Shown here: positions 26,191-33,803 of the stretch, one piece after another
Layout of the letters: each line of letters begins with the position of its first letter
Numbering within the stretch: the first letter of the stretch is position 1
NCBI GenBank assembly: GCA_902599315.1
Contig: CACKEY010000001.1
Coordinates: 109,328-173,327, forward strand
Reading direction: 5' to 3'
DNA: 64,000 nucleotides
Source: an uncultured SAR86 cluster bacterium
GTDB taxonomy: Bacteria; Pseudomonadota; Gammaproteobacteria; Magnimaribacterales; D2472
The notes under the pieces: generated by a model
Told to the model about the DNA's origin: nothing
The model's input: only the letters and a program-made list of their open reading frames with translations
The model's database searches: none
Position numbers and translations under genes: made by a program

Positions 26191-27432
26191 ATGGATCATT
26201 TTAATTATAAAAAAGGCAAGCTTTTTGCAGAAGAAGTTTCTATAGAAGAAATCGCAAATAAATTTGGCACGCCCTCTTATATCTATAGTAAAGCTACCCT
26301 TGAGAGACATGCAAAAGCTTATATAGATTCCTTTCAATCAATGAAAGGTCTTATTTGTTTTTCAGTAAAAGCTTTGTCGAACATATCGATTTTAAAAATA
26401 TTAAAAAAAGCAGGTTGTGGATTTGACATTGTTTCAGGTGGAGAGCTTCACCGAGTAATTTTAGCTGGAGCAGATCCAAAAAAAATTATTTTCTCAGGAG
26501 TTGGAAAGTCAAGAGCCGAAATGGCAGCTGGGATTAATCATAATATTCTTTCATTCAATATTGAATCTGAACCAGAACTTGATCGTCTAAAAAGCGTAGC
26601 TAGAGAAATGAATAAAATTGCACCAGTTGCCATTAGATTTAATCCAAACGTGGATGCTGGAGCACATGAATTTACTAAAACAGGAAGAAAATCAGATAAA
26701 TTTGGTGTCAGCATTGAGACGGCAAAAAATCTAGTTAAAGAATGCAATGATTCAGATAACCTTAATCTTGTTGGCCTAACATGTCATATTGGATCACAAA
26801 TAATGGAGTTAGAAAGTTTTGAAGACGCAGCTAGCCAAGCTTTAGATCTATTAATTGAGCTAGATAAGCTGAATATTAATATAGATTTTATAGATATGGG
26901 TGGCGGCTTAGGAGTTAACTATATTGGTGAGGAAACTATTCAGCCATTTGAACTAATTCAAAGCTACGAAAAAATTTTTAAAGGCAGGGATGAAATATTA
27001 ATACTGGAGCCTGGTCGATCAATCTCAGCTAATGCTGGCATCATGCTAGCTAAAGTTGAATACAAAAAAGATGATTTCTTAATTACAGATGCTGCAATGA
27101 ATGACCTATTACGTCCTGCTCTATATGATGCTCACCATGATATTTGGCCTGTGGAAAAAAATGATAATCTGGCATCAAATGTCAATGTGGTAGGCCCAAT
27201 TTGTGAGACTGGTGATTTTCTTGCAAAAGATATCAATATTGCTGCTTCTGAAAATGATCTTTTGGCGGTGAGAACGGTTGGTGCATATGGTTCTGTTATG
27301 AGCTCAAACTATAATTCTAGGCCAAGAGCTGCTGAAGTGCTGGTTGATAGGAAAAATTTTTACTTAATAAGGAAAAGAGAGGATCACTCAATACTTACTT
27401 CTCTAGAAGAGGGATTAGATGATCAAATTTAA
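26191..27432 (+). CDS. lysA: Diaminopimelate decarboxylase
   Basis: PLP enzyme for the last step of lysine synthesis, cytosolic. The 413 residues show the PLP-lysine segment CFSVKALSN near residue 57, the alanine-racemase-like barrel (HIGSQI, DMGGGLGV), ILEPGRSI, the active-site Cys in GPICETGDFL, and AYGSVMSSNYNSRPRAAE at the C-terminus. The frame is open further upstream, but the ATG at 26191 gives the normal start MDHFNYKKGKLF and lies 8 nt after lptM. It overlaps dapF by 14 nt, so both late lysine genes are coupled. Confidence 0.96.
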   Translation: MDHFNYKKGKLFAEEVSIEEIANKFGTPSYIYSKATLERHAKAYIDSFQSMKGLICFSVKALSNISILKILKKAGCGFDIVSGGELHRVILAGADPKKIIFSGVGKSRAEMAAGINHNILSFNIESEPELDRLKSVAREMNKIAPVAIRFNPNVDAGAHEFTKTGRKSDKFGVSIETAKNLVKECNDSDNLNLVGLTCHIGSQIMELESFEDAASQALDLLIELDKLNINIDFIDMGGGLGVNYIGEETIQPFELIQSYEKIFKGRDEILILEPGRSISANAGIMLAKVEYKKDDFLITDAAMNDLLRPALYDAHHDIWPVEKNDNLASNVNVVGPICETGDFLAKDINIAASENDLLAVRTVGAYGSVMSSNYNSRPRAAEVLVDRKNFYLIRKREDHSILTSLEEGLDDQI

Positions 27433-28204
27433 AAAAATGCATGGTAATGGGAATGACTTTATTATCATTGAGAATTTAACAAAGGTTAATGCATTATCAA
27501 AATCTCAAATAATTAAAATAGGAGACAGAAATAAAGGTATAGGATTTGATCAACTTATTACCATTAATCCACCAAAGAAACCCAATCATGATTTTTACGT
27601 AAAATTTTTTAATTCAGACGGTTCTCAGGCAGATATGTGCATGAATGGAGTTAGATCGGTTGGAGCTTTTCTTTGGGATGCCAGGCTTGCTCCAAAAAAA
27701 TCTCTTTTACTAGGCACTAAATCAAAATCAATCTTAATCAAACCGACAAATACCAAAAAGGTAAAAGTTTTCTTTGATTGCCCAATACAAGAAATCATTC
27801 CCAAAGGAGAAACTGTATTTTTAAATAATTGTGGTTTAAAAAAATATAACTTTGTTAATGCAGGCAATCGTCATTTAGTAATAAAGACTAATAAATTATT
27901 TTCTTTCGATTTGGATGAACTCTCTTCAAAGATAAGAAAGCGAGCTTTCTTCAAAGATGTAAATATTTCTTTATATAAACAAAATTTAGGGGACCTCATT
28001 TTAAGAACCAATGAAGCTGGTGCTGGTGAAACTCTGTCGTGTGGTTCTGCTTCTGCTGCATGTGCAAGCTTAAATGGAAAGAACAAATCTGTTTTGAAAA
28101 TTATCTCTGCTGGTGGTGAGCTGAGCATTAGAAAAATAAATGATAAGCTTGAGATGATCGGGCCAGCTGAATTTATTTGTGAGGGAATATGGCTAAAAAA
28201 ATAG
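27419..28204 (+). CDS. dapF: Diaminopimelate epimerase
   Basis: Converts LL- to meso-diaminopimelate, supplying both lysine (through lysA just upstream) and peptidoglycan. The 261 residues start with the conserved KMHGNGNDFIII. The two catalytic cysteines are visible in MCMNGVRSVG near residue 74 and GETLSCGSASAAC near residue 204. The second motif has Ser-Ala in place of the usual Thr-Gly, a conservative change. It overlaps lysA upstream and the DUF484 gene downstream by 16 nt. Confidence 0.96.
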   Translation: MIKFKKMHGNGNDFIIIENLTKVNALSKSQIIKIGDRNKGIGFDQLITINPPKKPNHDFYVKFFNSDGSQADMCMNGVRSVGAFLWDARLAPKKSLLLGTKSKSILIKPTNTKKVKVFFDCPIQEIIPKGETVFLNNCGLKKYNFVNAGNRHLVIKTNKLFSFDLDELSSKIRKRAFFKDVNISLYKQNLGDLILRTNEAGAGETLSCGSASAACASLNGKNKSVLKIISAGGELSIRKINDKLEMIGPAEFICEGIWLKK

Positions 28205-28818
28205 ATGCCAAAGAAGTAGAGCTCTATCTTTTAGAAAATACTGATTTCTTTCTTACAAGAGAATCTCTTGTTAGTGAATTAAGCTTTAAGCATGACAGTG
28301 ATGGCGCTACATCTTTGCTAGAAATGCAAATCCGTAAGCTAAGGGATGAACAATCTAGATTAAATGATATGCTTTCAGGCTTTCTTTCTACTGGAAAAGA
28401 AAATGAAGAACTGTTTTTTAAATCTAAAGACCTTGCACTGGCACTAATCACTGCGAAAGATTTTGCCGCAGTAAAAAAATTAGTTGAGGCATTCTTCATA
28501 AAAAACTTCAAGGTCGATTCCTGCATTTTAGACTTACTTTCAGATAGTCAGCTAAAGACTCTTGAAGATGAAACAAAGATGGGTATGAACAAAAATGCTA
28601 TTCACATGGGGCCTCTATCAAGAGAAAAAATGACAGCTTTTTTTCAAACTGATTTAATTAAATCTGCAGTAATTAGTGTCATGAAGTTTGAGAATAACTT
28701 TGGCCTACTCAAGATTGGATCTAATGATCCAATCAAATATCTTGGTGACGGAGATACAGCGTTTATAGAGTATATTAGAGATATTATTATTAAAGTTCTT
28801 GAATCAAAAGAGGCATGA
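28189..28818 (+). CDS. DUF484 family protein
   Basis: A 209-residue protein of the DUF484 (GAF-like) family, always found between dapF and xerC in gammaproteobacteria (yigA in E. coli). The N-terminal helix (VELYLLENTDFFLTRESLV) and the coiled stretch LLEMQIRKLRDEQSRLND are typical, followed by the GAF-like domain ending FLKIGSNDP-type residues and a C-terminal helix. Its function is unknown. It overlaps dapF and, by 4 nt, xerC, so it is translated as part of one operon. No membrane segment is seen. Confidence 0.9.
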   Translation: MAKKIDAKEVELYLLENTDFFLTRESLVSELSFKHDSDGATSLLEMQIRKLRDEQSRLNDMLSGFLSTGKENEELFFKSKDLALALITAKDFAAVKKLVEAFFIKNFKVDSCILDLLSDSQLKTLEDETKMGMNKNAIHMGPLSREKMTAFFQTDLIKSAVISVMKFENNFGLLKIGSNDPIKYLGDGDTAFIEYIRDIIIKVLESKEA

Positions 28819-29723
28819 ATGTAAATCAATATTTTTTTGCTGCCCTGATTTTTGATTATTTAGACTTTTTAAAAAATATTAAAGGTCTGAGTGAAAATAC
28901 CGCAAAAGCATATCAAAGAGATTTAAACAAATTCTCAAAATTTTTAGAATCCATTGCTATAGAGAGTTTAGAAAGCATTTCAGAAGAAAAATGTTCAGCC
29001 TGGATTGCAGATCTTTTTCAGAATGATGTAAGCGCAAGGAGCATTCAAAGACACATATCTTCTGCCAAGGGTTTCTTTAGCTATATGAAAAAAATTGGTT
29101 TGGTTCAAAGCTCGCCATTTGAATTAATTAATTCGCCTAAATCTCCAAATCATCTTCCAAATATTTTATCGCCTGAAGAGGTATCACAATTGCTGAATTT
29201 CAAGCCTAAAAACTCGCAAGATAAGAGAGATTTTGCGATTATTGAGCTGATTTATTCGAGTGGCTTAAGAGTATCCGAAGCAGTAAATTCAAATCTATCT
29301 GATTTTGAAGATAATAATAATTTTTTACGCGTTATTGGCAAAGGCTCAAAGACACGATTAGTCCCTGTCGGCCGATTTGCACAAAATGCAATTAAAGAGT
29401 GGATCAGTGCAAGAAAGAAAATTTTAACAAGTGACGATGCCCTATTTGTAAACCTAAGAGGTAGCAGAATTTCTACTAGAAGTGTTCAGGAGAGAATAAA
29501 AAATATTGCTTTGAAGCAAGGATTGCCTCCAGTAAATCCTCACATGCTTAGGCATAGCTTTGCTACTCATTTGCTTGAATCTAGTGGCGATCTTCGAAGT
29601 ATTCAAGAGTTACTTGGCCATAGCTCTCTATCAACTACGCAAATATATACAAGACTTGATTATCAGCATCTCATAAAAGTTTACGAAAATACTCATCCCA
29701 GGGCTCATAAGAAAAATGTCTAA
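28815..29723 (+). CDS. xerC: Tyrosine recombinase XerC
   Basis: Resolves chromosome dimers at dif together with XerD during cell division. The 302 residues have the SAM-like N-terminal DNA-binding domain (NTAKAYQRDLNKFSKFL) and the catalytic domain with all conserved residues: Arg in SSGLRVSEAV, Lys in GKGSKTRLVPV, His-x-x-Arg in HMLRHSFATHLL, His in LLGHSSLSTTQ and the nucleophile Tyr in IYTRLD. Length and position are normal, so it is the housekeeping enzyme and not an integrase. It overlaps the DUF484 gene by 4 nt and yigB by 8 nt. Confidence 0.97.
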   Translation: MNVNQYFFAALIFDYLDFLKNIKGLSENTAKAYQRDLNKFSKFLESIAIESLESISEEKCSAWIADLFQNDVSARSIQRHISSAKGFFSYMKKIGLVQSSPFELINSPKSPNHLPNILSPEEVSQLLNFKPKNSQDKRDFAIIELIYSSGLRVSEAVNSNLSDFEDNNNFLRVIGKGSKTRLVPVGRFAQNAIKEWISARKKILTSDDALFVNLRGSRISTRSVQERIKNIALKQGLPPVNPHMLRHSFATHLLESSGDLRSIQELLGHSSLSTTQIYTRLDYQHLIKVYENTHPRAHKKNV

Positions 29724-30423
29724 AATTAAACTCATAACCTTTGATCTAGATGACACATTTTGGGATATCAAAAGCACTATTATTAATGCAGAAATAAATT
29801 CTAGAAAATGGATCGAAGATAAAATTGAAAAAAAAATAGAATGGGGCGCTTTTGATGATTTTTTAAGAATAAGAAACGAGCTTATTAAAGAGGATCCATC
29901 CTTGGATTATGATCTCGGTTTATTAAGAAAAAAAATAATTTCATACCACACTCATAAATATTTTGTGAATCAACAAGACTTAGATGAATTTCTTGAAGAA
30001 GCCTATATGTTTTTTTTAGAAGAAAGGCATAAAGTAGAGTTTTTTGATGATGTCATTCCAGTTCTAGAAGAATTATCTTTAAAATATCAGCTTGGTGTTC
30101 TAACAAATGGTAATGCTGATATAAAGAAATTAGGCATCGATCACCTATTTGATTTTTCTGTATCTTCGATAGATGTTAAAAGTAATAAACCAAATCAAGG
30201 TCATTTTGTAAAAGCCCAAGAGCTTTCTCAAATTAATTTTAAAAATACTCTTCATGTTGGGGACCATCCAATGAATGATATTTGGGGAGCTAGGGAGCTT
30301 GGAATAAATGTTATGTGGTTTAATATCAATAATCTAGATTGGGATATTGATGAAAATCCTCCGATTCAATTTAAAATTTGGGCTGATTTCATAAATTTAC
30401 TCGAAGAAAATTATGGCAAATAA
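29716..30423 (+). CDS. yigB: HAD-family hydrolase, YigB-like (FMN/5-amino-6-(5-phosphoribitylamino)uracil phosphatase)
   Basis: A 235-residue haloacid-dehalogenase phosphatase. Motif I is TFDLDDTFWDI (nucleophile Asp and acid/base Asp) near residues 8-18, motif II is LTNGNAD near residue 128, and motifs III-IV are SNKPNQGHF...HVGDHPMNDIWGAREL. The helical cap between motifs I and II fits YigB, which dephosphorylates riboflavin pathway intermediates or FMN. Position after xerC is the E. coli arrangement, though uvrD does not follow here. Exact substrate is inferred from position. Confidence 0.88.
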   Translation: MSKIKLITFDLDDTFWDIKSTIINAEINSRKWIEDKIEKKIEWGAFDDFLRIRNELIKEDPSLDYDLGLLRKKIISYHTHKYFVNQQDLDEFLEEAYMFFLEERHKVEFFDDVIPVLEELSLKYQLGVLTNGNADIKKLGIDHLFDFSVSSIDVKSNKPNQGHFVKAQELSQINFKNTLHVGDHPMNDIWGARELGINVMWFNINNLDWDIDENPPIQFKIWADFINLLEENYGK

Positions 30424-30652
30424 AGATTCATTTGATGCCTTCGTTAGTATTATTCAAGACAAAATAGAGGAATTATCCGAGCACACCGATCAGTCTCGCA
30501 TCCAGGTTTTTCAAAATGAGTTAAGAGAAAAGTTTGATGATCTTGCTAGATCTCGAGGATACATTTCTAGCAAAGAATATGAGGCCCTAGAGAACTTGGC
30601 AGCAAGACTGGAAGAGAGAATTACAAATCTAGAAAATCAATTAAAGAAATAA
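30413..30652 (+). CDS. ubiK: UbiK-like ubiquinone accessory factor (BMFP domain)
   Basis: A 79-residue protein whose C-terminal half is a strongly predicted coiled coil (EALENLAARLEERITNLENQL), preceded by LREKFDDLARSRGYISSKEYE. This matches the BMFP (YqiC/UbiK) pattern in which a short N-terminal helix precedes a Thr/Ser-x-Glu-Glu/Lys segment and a trimeric coiled coil. UbiK binds UbiJ and is needed for efficient aerobic ubiquinone synthesis. It overlaps yigB by 11 nt. It is short and compositionally simple, so the family call is moderate. ubiJ is encoded in the same window. Confidence 0.7.
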   Translation: MANKDSFDAFVSIIQDKIEELSEHTDQSRIQVFQNELREKFDDLARSRGYISSKEYEALENLAARLEERITNLENQLKK

Positions 30653-30673
30653 AGGCTTTCTATTTAAATAATA

Positions 30674-31267
30674 TTAGAGTTGGGCCAAGTATTCGTCCAA
30701 TCTTTCAGAATTGAGCATAAATGCAGATTTTTTATCTGCAGCAGAAGCCTTGATATTATCCAAATTTACTGCGTCACCAACCTGTATTACACCAACCATT
30801 GCCATCATTACATGAGGATCACATTGATAAACATAGACACCCTCTGTATCCATTACGACACTGATGTCTTGACTGAGTGCGCCTGCCCATGACTTAGCTC
30901 CATCAGGAACCATGCCTTCAATAGAGGCTGAATTATGGGCAGCATCTGTAGCTTTAAAATGAATAGTATCGCCAACAGAAACTTTCAACACCGCTGGTTC
31001 AAATATCATCTGTCCGCCAACTCCACTATTAAGCATCTTGACAGTATGTTCTGGTCCTTCTGAAAGCTGAGCCTTGAAAGTTGAACTTGATGAAGCGTTT
31101 GGAGATGAAGTTGCAGAGGTTGAAGCTCCACATGGCTCACCTTCTAGGCAAATTGCAACATTAGTCGTAAGCCTTTGTGTAACAAGTTCATCATACTTTT
31201 TACCGTTAAAAAATAAAATGGCAGTAAATAATATTGTAAAAAGGGGTAGGGTATTTTTTATTTTCAT
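30674..31267 (-). CDS. Pseudoazurin-like cupredoxin, exported
   Basis: A type I blue-copper protein of 197 residues. The C-terminal motif YQCDPHVMMAMVGVIQVGD carries Cys, His (three residues on) and Met (five further on) in exact pseudoazurin spacing; the fourth ligand is His in DAAHNSASIEG. The signal peptide or anchor lies in residues 1-22, and a Ser/Ala/Thr-rich linker (about residues 47-65) precedes the copper domain, suggesting tethering. Pseudoazurins carry single electrons in the periplasm, for instance to oxidases or nitrite reductases. No nitrite reductase is nearby. A -10-like AATAAT lies 6 nt before the ATG. Confidence 0.88.
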   Translation of the reverse strand: MKIKNTLPLFTILFTAILFFNGKKYDELVTQRLTTNVAICLEGEPCGASTSATSSPNASSSSTFKAQLSEGPEHTVKMLNSGVGGQMIFEPAVLKVSVGDTIHFKATDAAHNSASIEGMVPDGAKSWAGALSQDISVVMDTEGVYVYQCDPHVMMAMVGVIQVGDAVNLDNIKASAADKKSAFMLNSERLDEYLAQL

Positions 31268-31364
31268 AATGATATTATTTTAATAAGCATTGAATCCTTA
31301 ATTTTATTAATAATAAGATATCTGTATGATGTATTATAAATAAAAATTATAATTTATAAAGCTT

Positions 31365-31994
31365 TTAAGAGAAAGGTTTTTGAAGCTCAATGACATGATC
31401 TACAACTTGTAACATTCTCATGCTTCCACCTTTTGCCTCGACTCTGTATTGACCATCTACAAAAAACATTGGTGTGGCTGTTACTTTAAATTGCTTTGAA
31501 ATTTCAATTGCACGTTTAACCTTTTGTTTAACCGAAAATGAATTCATATACTTAGTAATTTCACTCGTATCAACACCCAATCTTTCTAGAAAATTTATAA
31601 CAGCCTTCTCACTTGAAAGAAAATTACCTTCCTTATGAATGGCTTGAAAAACCGCTGTATGGCCTACTTCACCCATACCTAATGCCTCGATAGTATAAAA
31701 GAGTTTTGCATGGAGTTGATGGACTGGGCCCCAGGTGACTGGCATCTTTTGAAAATTAACAGATGAATCTTTTTGCTTTGCCCATCTTGATACAACAGGA
31801 GATAAATTAAAACAATGTCCGCATCCATACCAAAAGACCTCAATTACATCTACAACACCGTCTTCTTTGACCGGTAATGGCCTTGAAATAGAGCCAAAAT
31901 CTTTGCCTAATTTATAATTAGCTTGAACGTTTGAGCTAAATGAAATTACGAGATATCCGAAGAGGCATATAATTAAGTTTTTTTTATTTTTCAT
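31365..31994 (-). CDS. dsbA: Thiol:disulfide interchange protein DsbA
   Basis: Periplasmic disulfide oxidase. The active site is CGHC in EVFWYGCGHCFNLSP near residue 53, with the cis-Pro in KVTATPMFFV near the C-terminus. The N-terminal signal peptide is clear (MKNKKNLIICLFGYLVISFSS). The frame is open to 32033, but the ATG at 31994, overlapping the cytochrome c4 end by 11 nt, gives the best signal peptide. About 209 residues, normal. The order polA/engB-cytochrome c4-dsbA is conserved in pseudomonads. Its oxidant DsbB is encoded 4.6 kb away. Confidence 0.95.
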   Translation of the reverse strand: MKNKKNLIICLFGYLVISFSSNVQANYKLGKDFGSISRPLPVKEDGVVDVIEVFWYGCGHCFNLSPVVSRWAKQKDSSVNFQKMPVTWGPVHQLHAKLFYTIEALGMGEVGHTAVFQAIHKEGNFLSSEKAVINFLERLGVDTSEITKYMNSFSVKQKVKRAIEISKQFKVTATPMFFVDGQYRVEAKGGSMRMLQVVDHVIELQKPFS

Positions 31995-32637
31995 ATAATC
32001 CATGCATATAATTTGCGAGAGCTTCAATATCATAGTCTTTCAAATTTTGAGATGCAGACTGCATAACTAATGAGTAATCACCAGCATTTCTTTGAAGAGA
32101 ACGATATTCCTTTAGGGTAGAAATTAAGTAGTTTTTTTGTTGTCCTGAAACTTTAGGGAAACCGGCCTGAGCATTACCCGCTCCATTAACAGAGTGACAT
32201 GCTGTACATGCTGGAATTCCTCGTTTTAGATCACCAGCTCTGTAAAGACTTTCACCTAGAGCTAAAAGCTCCTGATCATTCTTTGCTTGACCTACAGCAG
32301 GTGTTTGGGAGCCGTAAAATGCAGCTATGTCTAACAATTGAGAGTCTGACAAGGTTTTTAAATACGGAATTACCGACAACATCAAAACGTTTTCTCTATC
32401 GCCTTGCTGAAAATATTTTAATTGCTCAGACAAATATCTTTGGTTTTGACCAGCAAGGTTTGGCCAATCAGAGCTTATGCTTTGTCCATTAGCCCCATGA
32501 CATGAAGCGCACAAGGCGACTAATTCGGATCCAGCTTTAGCATCTCCAATGGCAAGCAAATCAGGCATCTTTACTTCAGCTGCAAAGACAACTAAGGAAG
32601 CCATGCTTAAACAAATAATCAAAAAAGTTTTAAACAT
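31984..32637 (-). CDS. cc4: Cytochrome c4 (diheme)
   Basis: Periplasmic electron carrier with two heme c sites, each CxxCH: CASCHGANG near residue 43 and CTACHSVNG near residue 140, with axial methionines in the VLMSVIPYL and VMQSASQNL segments. Each half is a cytochrome c fold joined by a short linker. The 217 residues include a Sec signal (MFKTFLIICLSMASLVVFA). It would pass electrons from the bc1 complex to the cytochrome oxidase encoded downstream. Cytochrome c maturation needs the Ccm system, not seen here. It is co-transcribed with dsbA. Confidence 0.95.
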   Translation of the reverse strand: MFKTFLIICLSMASLVVFAAEVKMPDLLAIGDAKAGSELVALCASCHGANGQSISSDWPNLAGQNQRYLSEQLKYFQQGDRENVLMLSVIPYLKTLSDSQLLDIAAFYGSQTPAVGQAKNDQELLALGESLYRAGDLKRGIPACTACHSVNGAGNAQAGFPKVSGQQKNYLISTLKEYRSLQRNAGDYSLVMQSASQNLKDYDIEALANYMHGLYEK

Positions 32638-32701
32638 AAATTTTACGTTGTGGTTAAGAAGACATATTATATGTCGAGCGTAGCCTGAGATAAATAATCA
32701 A

Positions 32702-33286
32702 ATGAAAAATCCTTTCAAAAATACTACTTTTTTATTTGGCGTAACAAAAGCAGAAAAACTCCCAAGTGATAATGGAATAGAGGTTTTATTGTCCGGAAGG
32801 TCAAATGCTGGAAAATCAAGCGCATTGAATTCATTGGCTGATAATAAAAAATTGGCAAGAATTAGTAAAACTCCAGGAAGAACAACAGAAATTAATTTTT
32901 TTGAGGTAGAGGATGGATTTAAGCTTTTAGATCTTCCAGGATATGGTTTTGCAAAGTCAGGACGATCAAGAAGAAAAAATTGGGGGCCGCTGCTAGAAGA
33001 ATATTTTAAAAATAGACAGGGCCTTAAAGCAGTTTTAATCTTTATGGATATTAGACATCCACTTAAACCGATTGATCTCGAGATGATCAAGCTTTGTGAA
33101 AGTTTTGATATAGATTATGTAGCTGTATTAACTAAATCGGACAAGGTTTCAAAAAATATTTCAGCAAAAACAATTCAACAAGTTTCAGAGGCAATAAATG
33201 CCAAAGAAATCCTGATAATTTCTTCTCTAAAAAAAATAGGGTTTGAAAAACTAAGGAAAGTTCTGATAGGATTCAAATATGAGTAA
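32702..33286 (+). CDS. engB: Ribosome biogenesis GTPase EngB/YsxC
   Basis: Small essential GTPase (194 residues) needed for 50S assembly. G1 is GRSNAGKSSALNS near residue 30, G3 DLPGYGFAK, G4 LTKSDKV, G5 SSLKK. The switch I segment KTPGRTTEINFF is conserved. It lies divergent from cytochrome c4 and overlaps a Coq4-like gene at its end by 8 nt. The 5' region holds the palindromic-looking ATATTATAT near 32664-32672, which could provide overlapping divergent -10 boxes. Confidence 0.96.
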   Translation: MKNPFKNTTFLFGVTKAEKLPSDNGIEVLLSGRSNAGKSSALNSLADNKKLARISKTPGRTTEINFFEVEDGFKLLDLPGYGFAKSGRSRRKNWGPLLEEYFKNRQGLKAVLIFMDIRHPLKPIDLEMIKLCESFDIDYVAVLTKSDKVSKNISAKTIQQVSEAINAKEILIISSLKKIGFEKLRKVLIGFKYE

Positions 33287-33803
33287 CTTATCTTTTCAAT
33301 CTCAGGATTGTGAAATTACACTAAGTGATGGTCTAGAGGAATATAGAGCGTATTTAAGAGCAAATGGCAAGAAACAGCTCACAGACGCACCGGGATCACA
33401 AGTTATAAGGGATCATGATGCAACCCATGTAATATTTGGTCTTGATACCTCAATAGAACAAGAATCAATGCTAGATTCTTGGGTACTCTCAGCTACCAGT
33501 TGGAAACTAAAACAATTGTTGGCTTACAATCAACTTCCAGAACTTAAGCAGTTAACTAAGGATTTTAGAAATGATCCGGGATACTTAAGACTTATATTGA
33601 CAGCTGTTAAATTAATTCCAATCAAATTGAAAATATGGAAAAGATCAAAACAAATGAATAAAAAATGGCCTTTTGCTTCGCCCGACCATTTGATGGATCA
33701 AAGGATATGTGACTTAAGAGAAGAGTATGGAATAAAGATACTTACACCAGACGAAAGAAAAGTTAAAAAACCACTTATTTGGTCTGGCACCATAAAGAAT
33801 TAA
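33279..33803 (+). CDS. Coq4-like ubiquinone biosynthesis protein
   Basis: A 174-residue protein that I assign to the Coq4 family from its metal motif: HDATH near residue 47 followed by 11 residues and Glu (HDxxH-x11-E), the Coq4 signature. Coq4 takes part in head-group modification and complex assembly in ubiquinone synthesis in eukaryotes and some bacteria. The rest (LRANGKKQLTDAPGS before the motif, a helical middle, KKWPFASPDHLMDQR later) is compatible but not decisive. It overlaps engB by 8 nt and shares a 4-nt stop overlap with polA. It replaces nothing known in this syntenic slot. Best alternative: an unknown all-helical domain. Confidence 0.6.
   Translation: MSNLSFQSQDCEITLSDGLEEYRAYLRANGKKQLTDAPGSQVIRDHDATHVIFGLDTSIEQESMLDSWVLSATSWKLKQLLAYNQLPELKQLTKDFRNDPGYLRLILTAVKLIPIKLKIWKRSKQMNKKWPFASPDHLMDQRICDLREEYGIKILTPDERKVKKPLIWSGTIKN

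Noticed and set aside
33800..33803. Spot 42-type sRNA after polA
   Set aside because: polA ends in a 4-nt overlap with the convergent gene, so there is no space for it.
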